DNA from: Cucumis sativus
Taxonomy: Eukaryota > Streptophyta > Magnoliopsida > Cucurbitales > Cucurbitaceae
Assembly: GCF_000004075.3 (NCBI RefSeq)
Contig: NC_026658.2
Coordinates: forward strand, 62,001-126,000
Direction: 5' to 3'
DNA: 64,000 nucleotides
Shown here: positions 49,487 through 62,200 of the stretch, one piece after another
How the letters are laid out: the number at the start of each line of letters is the position of its first letter
Numbering within the stretch: the first letter of the stretch is position 1
Made by a program: the position numbers and the translations under genes
The notes under the pieces: model-generated
Told to the model about the DNA's origin: nothing
What the model saw: only the letters and a program-made list of their open reading frames with translations
Databases searched by the model: none

Positions 49487-51689
49487 TTTATCTTACAAAA
49501 ACTTATTGTTGAAAATATTTATAAAAAAATAGTAAAATTTTAGCTACTATCAATGATACACTTAAAGAATAGTGTTAGATCTGAAATTTTGCTAAACGTT
49601 GTTTTACTGTGCCATATGTAAAAATGCTTTTCAAATAAAAAAAGAACTAAACGTGTAACATTTAGGAATAAAATAAAAGTTACCTACAATCTAACAATCA
49701 AAATACTTTTACCTAATATTAATTTTTGAGTTTATCTAATATGCACATTTGTAATTTTCCATTTCACTAATTTAGAGAAACCTGGCTTGGTTAAAACATT
49801 ATACATCTTATTCTAAAACTTTAATCTTTGAATTTTTATCTTTCAATAAAGTACTTTCTTTTCTATTTACTCACCAAAACAAATAAATAAAAGAAAAAAA
49901 ATCTAAAATTAGGCTAAATGGAGATTTAAACCCATTTGTATTTATTAGAATGTATATCGGCCCATTGTCAATTGAATGCAAACGAGTTGGGCCATACATT
50001 ATGGCTATGAACGGCCCAATTTCCAAAGTTTAGCTTTGGGCCTAGGCCTATCAAAAAATGGTTCAGTGCAATTTTCAACCCAATATCTAAATTTAATTTT
50101 GACGTATAAAAGCTAAAACCTAATTTAAACTCGTTTTGAAATTATTTAAAAACTTGAACCTATCATTTGTATTGTAATCAAGGTGATGTGAAGTTGATTG
50201 AAACAATGTATATACACAAGTAAAATGCCTTGTTTTTCTTCAATCATTCTTCTATAAAAAAGGTAAATAAATGATGATTATGAATATGTTAAAATTGATT
50301 CAAAATCAAACTACAAACTTGTGACCAAATAATTCAAAATTGAGCAGATTTAATTAGAGAAATATATGGAGTGGTGTTGGTGTAGGCTACAATTTTATTT
50401 TAGTGTAAAAAGGTATCATAAATTTCCCAATTTTTATCACACACTACACTACATGGTCTACAGCCACCCTAAGATATAAATGCACATTAATTACAAATGT
50501 GAGCATTTTGTTTGTGAAAACGACCCACCACATGTGGATCCATATTGAGAAAATATAATATGTATCGTAAATGAAATATATAAACAAATAAATTGAAAAA
50601 AAAAATTATTTCTTAAGTTTTCATTTAAAAAGATTGACTTAATTAATTAGATTGGAGAAAGTCAATTTTTTTAATTAAAAATAATTTACCAAAAGAAACC
50701 ATTAATTATAATAGATTTCATTTGAAGAAAAGTTACCCAAACAATGCACCCATATATAGTTTAATATAATTTACTAATTCCATAGATTATCATAAACTTA
50801 CCATTTCAAATCACATTAATAATAATAATTAGAAGATTTACCAAATGTCGTAAGCTAATAATATGTTTTCTAAATAGAAAATTTGAAAACTATTTTGGCT
50901 ACTTCTTAAAGTAGAAGAGTACAAGTTATAACATAGGGTTACTATATTCATTATTAAATCTTAAATACATTCGGTTTTTTATATGAATAATAAACTAATA
51001 ATTTTGTTAGATAAGTTTTTAAATAATATTTTGATTACTATTGAATCTTATTGAAATAAAAATAAGATTTTGTTTAGACTACATGCCAAAGAGAAATTGA
51101 TATTGTTTACAATATCTTTGATATTTTGAGCTTGAATATTAACATATTTTCTAAATATTACAAAAAAAAAAAAAAGAAATCAATAATAATAATAAAAAAA
51201 AGAATAAACCTTCTAAGTTTATATAAACAATATGTTAGTTTTTTTTTTTTTTTTTTTAATGATTTAGCTTAAGATTAATGAAGAAAATAAAATCAAAGAT
51301 TGTTTAATCTATTTAAAAATTTTCTCATCTAATTTTAAAACTTAAACCTAAATTAGTCATAAACAATGTCAAGAGTTGGTTGTATAGCTTATTCCTGTCA
51401 GTTGAAGTTAAGCTTTAACGGTCCTTGATATATTTTGTCATTTAAAAGCATGACATTAGTTTATAGTGGATCGAGTAGGAATGGAGTATAATGGTTTATT
51501 ATATAAGGTGTGAAATAGTTTGAGGAAGGAAATAGATAAAAAAAAGTTGGTGTGAGGAAGGGGAAGGACACGAATTTAGGTTTATGTTGTTGTGGTTCCC
51601 TTAGAAGCCCAAAATGATGTGACAACTCTTCTTCCTTCCTATTCCTATACTCTCTCTATTACCCCATCAAATCAAATCTTTGCCTCCTC

Positions 51690-51752
51690 AAAACCCCTAA
51701 AACCCCTAAAACCCCTAAAACCCCTAAAACCCCTAAAACCCCTAAAACCCCT
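51690..51752. repeat. Seven perfect AAAACCCCT repeats (telomere-like)
   Basis: The 9-bp unit AAAACCCCT occurs seven times without interruption (63 bp). It is one C and one A longer than the standard plant telomere unit CCCTAAA. It may be a degenerate interstitial telomere-like or telo-box-type repeat, or a plain microsatellite. It sits in a pyrimidine-rich block with a G-box 80 bp downstream. Confidence 0.92.
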
Positions 51753-53479
51753 TCCCCTTACCTTTTAGCATTATTATTCACTCTCTCCTTTTCTCAAATA
51801 AACAAACAAATAACTTGGTTTCTCAACTTTACCACGTGTACCTCTCTCATTCGCCCATCCTATCTGTCTCCCACACCCACATTTCCCTTTCCTACGTGGC
51901 ATATCCCACCTCACGCCTACCTCATCACTCATCACTCATCACTCATCCCCCCTTCCTTTTTCTTTATTTCTATTTACCTTTTTCTTTCCCTAACTTTACG
52001 ATTATACATAATTTAGCTTTTAATTTTGATCTTTATTATCGTCTAAAATGTTGAATTTTCTGTCCTTTTCTAACAAATTGACTACATTCACATCATATTT
52101 ATTATATTAATATGACTATATGTGTCTCTGAATGGGTGATTATTAATTTAATTTAAATAATTAATCAATAATGTGATTTTACTTATTATTATTTAAATGG
52201 TCGGTTAAATAAATGTTTTTTTAAAAGATAGTGTACATAAGAAACGATAATAAATTTTAAGATTTTATATGCAGCCATTAAACTTTAAAATATGAAAAAT
52301 GGAAACTTGTGGTTATGTCTATGTCAATCATCTAGTATATTATATCGAACTCAATAGATTTTTTTTTGTAATAAATGAATTATTAATGGATGGAAGGAAA
52401 TGGAAGTTTAGAAATTAGAATAGAGTGTAAAATTTGTTGGTTTGGAACTATGAAATAATTTTAATTTAATTTAATCATGAAAAGATGTAATATTGCATTG
52501 CAATTGCAACCACTCATTGCATTGCATTCCTTCATTTGATATGACAATTTATTGAAACTATCATAACTTTTTTCCTCAAAAATAATTTAGAGATTAATAT
52601 TTCTGTCACCTTTCCACGTTATTATATTTTTCGTTTCTTTCTTCCAACTTTCATTATTAATATATATAAACAAGTCTAGAGGTTTCTATTGTATTTGATA
52701 TTTAAAGTGTTTATAGAAACAAACATATTAAATAAAATATATAATTTTTTATAGGAAGAACTAGACCTAAAACCACATTTAAAAAATGATATGGAAAAGT
52801 ACTTATACTATGATTTCATTAATGAGATCCGATTTCGTATTTTAAATTTAAATTTCATTGTTCCAACTTGTACATGTAAGAATATGAATGAAAATATAAA
52901 ATGTAATACCAACATTACAACCAAATATAAACACAAAAAAGAAAAGAAAAGAAAGGAGAGGGAATGATATACATGGATTTACAATACACCCACCACGTGG
53001 ACCAATAAAAAGAAAAAAGGGTAAAAGGGTAAAAGGGTAAAATGGTAAAAGAAAAAGTAAAAATAGGTCCCGAAGGGCCCACTAATTTCATAATAAAAAT
53101 CCAATGGTTGTTCATTTTCATTCATGCATGGGGATCATAAAATCGCAGCATCGAATAATTCATAAATTATTGACTTTAAACACTTTTCCTATCATTACTT
53201 AGACCTCCCTCCCTCTTATTTCCCCATCTTACCTCCCAAAATTCGTAGATATTGTATTTTGTAATCCCTTTCTTTTTTAATAAACAAGTGAAAGAAAAAA
53301 GAAAAAAAAATAATCATCTTCTTCTTTTCTGAGATCACCCTCCTCCATGCAATCTCAACCCTTCAATTTAAATGGTCAACGACAAAGAGAATGGCGACCC
53401 AACAAAAAGAGAGCGAGAAATAAAGACCACAGATTTTTAAAAAGTAAAAAAGAAAAAATAATAACAACAATAAAATCAA

Positions 53480-53530
53480 ATCTCTCTCCCTCTCTCTCTA
53501 TCTCTCTCTATCTCTCTATCTCCCCCCCCC
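53480..53530. repeat. CT/CTAT microsatellite and C-run
   Basis: CTCTCTAT-type repeats end in a C9-C10 run at about 53522-53531, just past the stop codon of the cyclin gene (minus strand) and so probably in its 3' UTR or 3' flank. Confidence 0.85.
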
Positions 53531-53561
53531 CTATAAGAAAATGACACGAAGTAGGTCTTAT

Positions 53562-55534
53562 CTACTGGTGCTGTACATCGGGGGCAGAGGAGCGTATCCT
53601 CTTAGAGGGCGGCTCGTGGCTGGTGGAGCCAGGATTGTCACAGCTAGCGCAAGCAGCCGCGTCGAGAACCCCGACTGGACTCGGTGGAGCCGGTTCCTCT
53701 TCTCCTATCCTCCGCTGTTTTCGGAGCTCCGCTGTACACGTGTCAATCACGTACTCCTCCATTAGTTGTTGACAGCTTTTCACATTTTCCTATTCCCAAT
53801 AAACAAATATATATATATATATATATACCAAAATTAAATCAGTAGTAAATGCTTAAACTTCATTTTGCTTTTATTTTAATTTCACCCCATCATTTTTCTT
53901 TTTTTTTTTTTTAACTTTTACACTTTATCATCTTTTAGTTTAATTCTTGTATAAGTAAAGGTTTATGGTTTGAACTCTATACGTGTATATGTATTATTAT
54001 AAAAGAAGTGTGTACGTATAATTTTTGTGGCTTAACTTACATTTGTTTTGAAAATAATTTCTATTATTTTTCCAACTTGGGATTTTGTCTCTACTTGAGT
54101 ATAAATTTGTTGAAATTTTATTTTAGATAGAAATGGAAAAAATGTCATGGTGTCCGATCAAAATTATTGTTTTGAAATTTTTATTAAGAGTAGTTTTGGA
54201 AATGATAATGAAAAGTGATTGAGGTAAGAGAATATAAATATTTTTGGAATAAATGAGAAGGTGAAAGGTTTGTTTTTTAGAGAGTAAATTAAAATTGGAG
54301 TTGTTTAAGTCGTTCACAAAGATCTTGAACCATAAAATTCATAAATTTAAGGTAAAGGATTTTAAATAAATCTTGTAAAAATGGATTTTTGTTTTTAAGT
54401 TTTATACATTAACCTCAAGAGATGTTGAATTGATAATACTTACGATTCTGTTCGCCGCAAGAAAATGGGAACAACCCGCCGGAGAATTCAACCGTTCACC
54501 AGCGGCACAGAGAACGGCGGCGGCAGCAATGGTGGACGGCGGAAACTCCAAGAAATCGATCACTGAAAGTCATTCCAAATCAACAAGAAAAAACAATCAA
54601 AACCAAATAAATCGAATTACAAAAACAAAGAAGACAAAAAATAAAAATGTGATAACAGAATCGATTTCAGTTACCGCGTATGGTGCTGAGAATGAGATCG
54701 GAAGAAGATGAGAATAAGCGATCAGAATCATCGCCGTCTCCACGACCGCCGTCAGCGGCAGAAGAAGACGAAGGAAGATCGGAGATGAAGTGGTGGAGAA
54801 AATCGAAAGGCGTGACGGCGCGTAATCTCCAATTGAGAATAGACATAACCCAAAGCTCCATTCTCTGAACGGTTTTTGGCTCGAATACGTACTTAGGTTC
54901 AAAGATTTGAAGGTCCAAAAGCAACGGAACCTCAGGTTCTTCCATTTTCGCCGCTAATGACAAACACGCCACCGATAGAAGCTGAAACGCCCATCCATTT
55001 CGCCGCTGCAAATTAAAAAAAAAAAAAAAAAAAACCTAAAATCATCAGCCTCCAAATTCTGAATCGATTATTGAACAATCAATGACATTAATAGTGGGGA
55101 AATCGAAAAGGTATCTCAACTGGAAGAATATTGGAGGAGAGGAAGCGATCAAAGTAATTAACAGAGAGAATCGCAGTCACCGGTTTGAAATTGTAGTGGG
55201 AGTGAACCTGCAAAACCCTAATCCATTGATAAAAAAAGAAAAAGAAAAAGAAAACAAGAAGAAGAATGACGAAGAAGGTGGATGCGAAATTTGGAGTGAG
55301 CAGTACCATCAAGATCCAGTTGATGGAGTCTTGACGGGCAGTGAGGTCGATGGAGTGGTCACGGCAGCGGCGGAGGTAGTCGAGGCGGGGCATGTGGTGG
55401 AGCTGGGATTGAAGAAGAGTGAAAATGGGGGAGTCATCGGAGAGCGGAAAGTCGGGGGCGGAGGAACAGAGGAAGTGAGAGGAGGAGGAGGAGGAGGAAG
55501 AAGCGGGGGAATGATGGTGGGGAGAGAGAGACAT
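53562..55534 (-). CDS. D-type cyclin without LxCxE (5 exons)
   Basis: Exons (minus): 55534-55307, 55207-55121, 55005-54675, 54562-54444, 53789-53562; phases close to 330 residues. D cyclins activate CDKA to phosphorylate RBR and drive G1/S in the nucleus. The cyclin N-box spans about 50-160: DYLRRCRDHSIDLTARQDSINWIL, VNYFDRFLSS, LLSVACLSLAAKMEE, and then VQRMELWVMSILNWRLRAVTPFDFLHHF. The C-box follows, with IDFLEFPPSTIAAAA. The C-terminus is PEST-like with PPSPVGVLDAAACASCD and a basic PSKRIRSSAPDV patch. The usual N-terminal Leu-x-Cys-x-Glu retinoblastoma-binding motif is missing; the nearest sequence is FLCSSAPD. An in-frame TAA 18 bp upstream of the ATG rules out a longer first exon. Subgroup (D1 versus D2/D4) not settled. 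Confidence 0.92.
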
Positions 55535-58500
55535 TGAGGAAGGAAGAGATTAGGAGGGGAGAGGCGGAGGAGACGGCATTGAAGGGTGAGAAAACGGGGA
55601 GGGAGAGAGGCGGTGGGATCGTTGGGAGTGATGGCCATCGCTGGATTTATGGGTTTGGATGAAACATACTCAATGCTTTGCACTCACACTCTCACTCTTA
55701 CTCTCACTCTCTATCTTTCTCTCTCTCTCTCTTTTTTTAAAATTCTTATTAATTAATTAATAATATTAATTAATTAATCAATTATGGAAATAAAAGTATT
55801 TAGTTAGCCTTAATTGAGAAAACGAGACTTCTTTGCTTCTATAAATAGGTGCATTTTATTTAATTATATCTATTAAAACAGTTTTTTATTTAAAAAAAAA
55901 AGTGATTTTGATTGGAAAATGAAGTCATTTGTCGGTAGCCATTCACAATTAAGTTCTTAAATTACATCAAAACATTTTGTTTTAAAAGTCAATACCATCA
56001 AAATAAACAACAATTTTCTTTTTAGCTTAGGACAAAAATATATAAATGTACATTTCATTATATATCATCCAATGCCTTCCACCATACTAAAAATTCATTC
56101 AATCTTATAATAATTTTCCACTTAAGTGGATATTTGATTATCTCTCATTATAATATTCATTTTCTTTACTTTTGGTTACCTATAATCAAAAATATTATTT
56201 CAAATAGTAAAATATTATAAAATTTTATGTTTTATAATTATTTTAATTAATTGTGATTTTATTTTACATAGCTATAAACTTAAATTTGATAGTTAGAAAT
56301 AATTTTAAATTTGAACACGTTGAAAAAAATTAATATTCTAAGTGTTCGGTAACAGTGAGCAAAATAAATACAGTTTAGTTATGAGTGTTAGCAATAAACA
56401 TGTTAGTGGTTTGAACCTCTTAAGTGAATAGTACATTCATACGGTATTTGTATAACATTTATACAATTAATATCAAGATGGTTGGTAGTGTAAATTTATG
56501 TCATCCGAAACTATGTTTATGTTGACATAAACTATATTAAGATATTCACAATCATATCAAAATTAATTAAGAATATTTATTATTAATTAAACCAACAACC
56601 TTCTGTATTGTAACAATTATTTTTATTTTCTATATCTTATTATTGACTTTGTGAACTTTGTATATATATTTTTTGATGATTAAATTATGTGTGCTAAAAT
56701 TTCCCATAATACATTCAATACCATATTTAGTATATGTAAAAAAGGGGGGTTTTCTATACTTACACCTGTCAAATGAAACAATTCCTCTTTTGAATAATTC
56801 ATAAGTTTTATGTCTTAGAACTTTATTGTATTTAGAAGGTGATGTGACAATATATATAGATATATACACACATATTGGAAAGACAATTAATTGCATGAGG
56901 ACATATAATATGGTTCAAAATTATAACCCAAGAAAAAAAAATTGATTAACTTTGGCCCTTTACTTCATGTGATGAACCACTTTTTTTAATGAGTTGGGAA
57001 TGTGTGGGTTCTCTTTATCTTATACCATTTAAAAAAACAAAACAAAAAGTATCCTAACACCTATTTCTCGCTCGACGTTGGCATTGCGAGTCTCTAGTGA
57101 GTTTGACCTTAGATCCACTTCTCTTAGTCTATTCTCGTTTTTCAAACTGACTTGTTTGAAAAATCCTCATATTAACGTGGTGTTGAACATATCATATTCA
57201 AATATCTAAATTAGTACAAAAAGGGTACATAGTTAAGTTAAACACCCAGGTAAGGTCAAAACTCTCTTTCGAATAACATTTTATCCCACTTTGGAAGCAT
57301 CACATGAGGCTATATTTATAGCCTCTTTCACTAATGCTCATCGTAACGCCAACCATGTCAAAGCTATTTATGTGCTCAATGTTACATTATGCTAGACCAA
57401 TTTAGCTCGATTATTTTTTTTTGTTGGTATATATTCACTGGCTCAATTGCTCGATCTAAGTTTTGATATTATGACTTTTCCTTTTTAGACATGTGTTCTT
57501 TCTCATGCTTGACGGATTACCAATTTTTTTTACCATAGAAATATATTGTGTTGTGATTGGTTAAGTATTGTTTTGAATTAAAGCTTTAATACATAATACA
57601 TAGAATGATAAAAAATGACTTCATATGCTTCTTCGTAGACTTTTGGCCATTATATGAAAAATGACAAGTTTCCACGTTAGGGTAGACGACTTTAAATGTT
57701 GTTGAAGACGTTATGTTGTGAGATCAAATAGAAAACACCCCAACGTTAACTTTAACAATAATACAATGTTTCTAAGATTTAGCAAAATTTGATTAATATT
57801 CCTTCACTTAATTTACTCTTTCTCAACAGAAAAAAAAAATCAATTCACTTGGGGAATTAATTAAAAACACACCCATTAATAATAAGAAACTAAATGTGTA
57901 AAGTTTTTGAGAATCATTTATAATTTCTCAATGTAGCATTGACATATTTAACTTTCATCATTTCATTTTAGATGTTTGTTTGATTCTATAGATTTTATGG
58001 ATTTTAAATTTCAAACCCATTTTGGGATATAACAAAAATGTTAATTTCATCCATTTCAACTTACTTCTTATGTGATTAATTATTGGTTTTGATATATATA
58101 CTTTTCTCTCATTAAAGTTTAGCTAAAATTGGTGTAAAAAGAAATTGTGTATTGATTGAGTGAAGTTTAAGTTTATTAAATTAAAGTACTTTTAAAAGCT
58201 ACTTTTAAAATTGTTGTATTTATAATGATGGGTTTTAAATTCTTGTCAAGAAATTAGAATTATTCCTTTCCTTAAGACAAGAAAACATAGTTTTAATTCT
58301 AAATAATAATTTTTCTTTTATTTTTTGCTATTTTTTCTTCATTCAAATTTAACTTTTAGACATTTAATAATAAAAATTGAATACAATTTAAAATAGGGTC
58401 CGCCAATCTTCTTTCAATTTATTATTGTTATTAATGTTATTATTTGTTTTTATGAGTAAAGTGTTTGAAATATTTAAGTGGAGAAGGAGAGGGTAAAGCA

Positions 58501-59258
58501 AAGCATGGCTGAAACGTCCAGACAATGTCAGATGAGATTAATACAACTTTGACTTAGGACATTATATTAATTATAATTATTTGACCACATTTTGTATTTA
58601 TTTTTTTTCATTTTCTATTTTCTCTAAAGTCTAAACCCCAATACTAAATTTAAAAAAGAAAATCTAATATTGTATTACAGATATTTTTAATTTATTATAT
58701 TTGAAAGAAAAGGAAAAAAAAGAGGAAAAAGAGAAAAGCCAAATCTAAGGCAATTATATAATTAGATAATAAAATCCTATATGCTAACCTTTCTATCTCT
58801 CGGTTGCTATCTTCAATTATTATTAAACATATTTGATATTTCCCTTTTGTTGTTAACAAAAGAGAAATTCTCAATTGCTTTTTGTTTCTCTTTCTTCAAA
58901 TTAAAGTCAATTAGAAGGAAGAAAAGAAAAAGAAACAAAAGAAACAAAAGAAAAGAGTAAACAGAAGGAATTTATCTTCACAATATAATTCTCTATTTTT
59001 GGCCATAGAAATGGAGATTCAGGTGTGAAGATTTTTTACTTGTATTGTATAATGTATAATAAGAATGTAAAGACAGCCTTCAAAAGCTTTCAAATAGCAA
59101 CCAAATCATTGTGTTATTTGTTCCTATACATATTTGATATATATACTTTAACATCTTCTACTCTTTCAAGTATCCAAATAACTCAAAACAATGTCAAATA
59201 TTTCTTCTACTTTTCCATCCCTTCGATTAAGCTCGCATCTATAACAAATATTTTGAAG
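55535..59258. other. 3.7-kb intergenic, cyclin D to NAT gene
   Basis: The left end holds the cyclin leader and promoter: a long CT-rich tract (GA on the transcribed strand) at about 55681-55735, and a CTATAAATAGG word at 55841. The rest is AT-rich. A more complex stretch at about 57050-57480 includes GAGGCTATA-TT-TATAGCCTC (57306-57325), a 9-bp-arm inverted repeat with a TATA-like centre, possibly the promoter part of an old LTR; no coding remains were found. The right end should include the 3' UTR of the transporter gene. Confidence 0.55.
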
Positions 59259-62200
59259 TTAAAATGAGGGGAAGAACCTATTGAGGTTCCAAGGAAGGGA
59301 GTAAAACTCTTCGCTTCTCGTATCTAGATTGAAGGAATAAAACTTCCCCCACCAATGCCGCCCACTGTCTCGGCGAGTTGCGCTGTGGTTCCTCATCAAT
59401 GTGATGTCCAAGAAGAAGGCAACCACAGCAGCCACAGTTGCTGGAGAAGAAAATATCACTTGCACAATGTTGTTGAACTACAATGGCAAAACAGACAAAT
59501 AAAAAACATTGGCACGTAAGGAATTCATACAGCATATTCTCTGCTAATCAGAGATTAACAACAATGTTAGTTGTTTCTGTTAATCAAGTTTAGAGTAAAA
59601 TTGAGCTCACCCATCTGGCTTTAGTGTGGACAGGACCATGTCCAGAAATGAAAAGATACTCATTGAAGTACTGGGGCACAGAGAGGCCCAAGAACAGAGA
59701 GAATCCAAGTACGAACTTTGACCGAAAGCTGTTGAGGTTGCAGAACTGGAGGAACCCGAGACCGGCAGAAGCTGTTTGTTCAATGAGATATCACAATAAA
59801 AGCCTAGAGTTTAATTCTCTGTAGGATGAGATGAATTGGCTAAACTAACATTTTCCGTACGCCACCAAACTGGAAAACATTTGCCCCCACCGTCCTGACT
59901 TTCATTTATAGCCCATTCATGGGGTAATGTTTGTTTCCAGAATTTTTTTGCATAAAAGTATATATGAAAAGTTCAAAATCAAGTGCCAAAACAAGAAAGT
60001 GATGCATAAAAAAGCTTCAAGTCCCTCCCTTTTGGGCATAATCAGAAAGAAAAGTTCGTAAGTTTCTTTTGAAATTGTCATTGAGAACAGACATGCTATT
60101 GGGAATTGGTTCATGTTCTTAAGTTGTCTGTCTTTGTACTGTTTGGTGGTCTCGTTAGTATTTTACTCAAACTGAATCCATAGCCACATCAATTTTTGGT
60201 TTAGGAGATTAAGGTTATTAAGTTATGATGGCTTAAATAAAGATGACAAAGCTCAGTTGAACTTTGTCTCATTCAATTATTTGTACTTTTGTGGTAGCTC
60301 ACTCAAACTCAACAGTTGTTGGAGTAGCTGAGAATTTATAGTCCATTGTTATATAGATAATTTACAATAAGCATTAACAGCTGTTATAAATTATGTCAGT
60401 GTGTGCAGAATGAAGTTATTCACCATTCTATTTCGGTAGTCTGGGTTGTTTTAATGGTTTGTAGCAGGTGGTTTTGGCTTTGACTAGAAATGTTTTCATG
60501 ATTACAAATTGAATATTAAGATGATTTCAAGTTCATTACTAAGTATGGCCCAGTCTGATAATTAACCACCCTACCCTATTATTAATTTTCTGTTTTTGAA
60601 AATTAATTTACCAGCTTGTAGGTTTCTTTATCTTGTGAACTACTTTTAAATAACATTTTTTAAAATTTTACCTATTATATTAAAGTGGTTCTTAAGATTT
60701 TTAGTTTTTACCTGGCTAAGAGTTCAAACTACTTACAAAACAGGTGAAAAGAAGAGGAATAAACACAGTTTTCAAAAACAACGAGAAGACAAAATTTACT
60801 CCTTCCCAATCTATAGCTGGCAGTCTACTATTTCTTACATTTTGATTCGAGCTTTTCTGAACAAGATTGATCACAGAACATTGAAGATTTTACAATAGAA
60901 AATAACTTACCTATGTAGGCAAAAAGGACACAGTACAAAGCTGCCATTAATGGTAAGGGAACAGAAGCAAGGACAGCACCAAATTTGCCTGTTATCATGG
61001 AGAAAATAAAATTGAAAAACTGTGAAGTCAATAAAATTAGAAAAGTAATACCAAAGATTACGTTGAAAGTCATTTAATTGGTAGTTTAAGATCTTGGAAA
61101 GCATAATTGCAAAGTAACCAATGCAGCAAATATTGTCTGAACACGGAAGTTTTAGTTCAAAGATTACCAAGCACGGAGAAGAAAAGCATGAACCCAGCAG
61201 AAACTTGAACAGCTCTCCGGCTTCCAACTCGGGTCAAACCCAACAAACCAGCATTTTCACTGTAGAGAAGGATTGTTATCAATTTGAAATCTAAATCCCA
61301 ATGTTGCTTGCCAAAAACATAATTTACAGATTCAATATATGAACTGGCAATAGTTCATTTTTCATAGCTTCGTAAACTTTTAATAAGTTAAACTGATTCA
61401 TTACGTTTGATAGACCAATATATTTGACATTCATAAAAGAAAATACAATAAAATCTATGAGACATCAAATTAAGAACCTGTTTGACACAACTGAACTTGA
61501 AATTTAATAAAAAAGAGAGCAACGCATTCAAAATGCAAAGCAGTTGTTGGTCACCTATAAAGCACCAACCCTCTTGGAATGACAAAGTGCAGGCCTCGTC
61601 TAACACTGACACGTTTACAACACACCATTTGGTGCATCTATTATGTTACCCACTATGAGCCAGCCCATTTAAAAGGCAGTGAAAGCCCATTAAAATTAAC
61701 TATTCAGCCCAACTTTTACAAAACTATAGGGTTTTACACACTTTCTCCTCACTAACACTCTTTACCCTCAAAACTTAAGTTACTTATCCCACAGTCTGCC
61801 TTTGAAAAAAACAAACAAACCACTATGCTACCCAGTGCCCAATTTTTCTTTGCTGCAACTTCAATTCAAAACTCATGACAGCAGGCGACTGCTGTGACTT
61901 CTCTTACTATTTTTTCTTTTCCTTTGCCACTTGTTATTTTTCCTTCTGTTTTTATTTCTATTTTTCCTTCCTTTTGTTAAACTTGTGCATACTTCAAAAT
62001 ATGTTCATATTTCTGCACATGCATACTTCTGCAAATAATAATGTGACCCAAACATATCGTGTCCTATTTTTTTTTTTTTTTAAATTGACGGTTGTTGTGT
62101 CTATGGCATGTTGCAGGTCAGTGTTTGTACATTTAGAGTTCCCATATCATATCAAGAAAATGTTCAATCAGATTGAGGTGATATCCCCACTCAAATCTGT

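Larger units (their letters stand above)
43349..53561. other. 10-kb gene-free interval
   Basis: No coding gene could be supported on either strand. It contains, in order: the SOFL promoter (43.35-43.9 kb); a GTT microsatellite and a small AATGAAATG-type duplication (43.63-43.75 kb); a MITE-like element (44454-44642); a pyrimidine-rich promoter-like block with two G-boxes (46.2-46.4 kb); an (AT)n tract (47373-47405); a GC-raised block with a GTAC palindrome and two G-boxes (48.0-48.35 kb); a diverged 300-bp duplication (48839-49486); a 9-bp telomere-like repeat (51690-51752) beside a G-box (51833); and another G-box (52994) before a CT/CTAT microsatellite (53480-53520). The remaining sequence is AT-rich and unremarkable. 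Confidence 0.6.

Noticed and set aside
51690-51752. Short regular repeats considered as a CRISPR-like array
   Set aside because: Units are 9 bp and contiguous without spacers, in a plant nuclear context; a simple tandem repeat.
55082-55683. Long open frames on the + strand (151 codons) and in another minus frame (124 codons) over cyclin exon 1
   Set aside because: They are shadows of the GC-rich, Ser/Pro-coding first exon of the cyclin, giving Gly/Glu- or Pro-rich low-complexity products.
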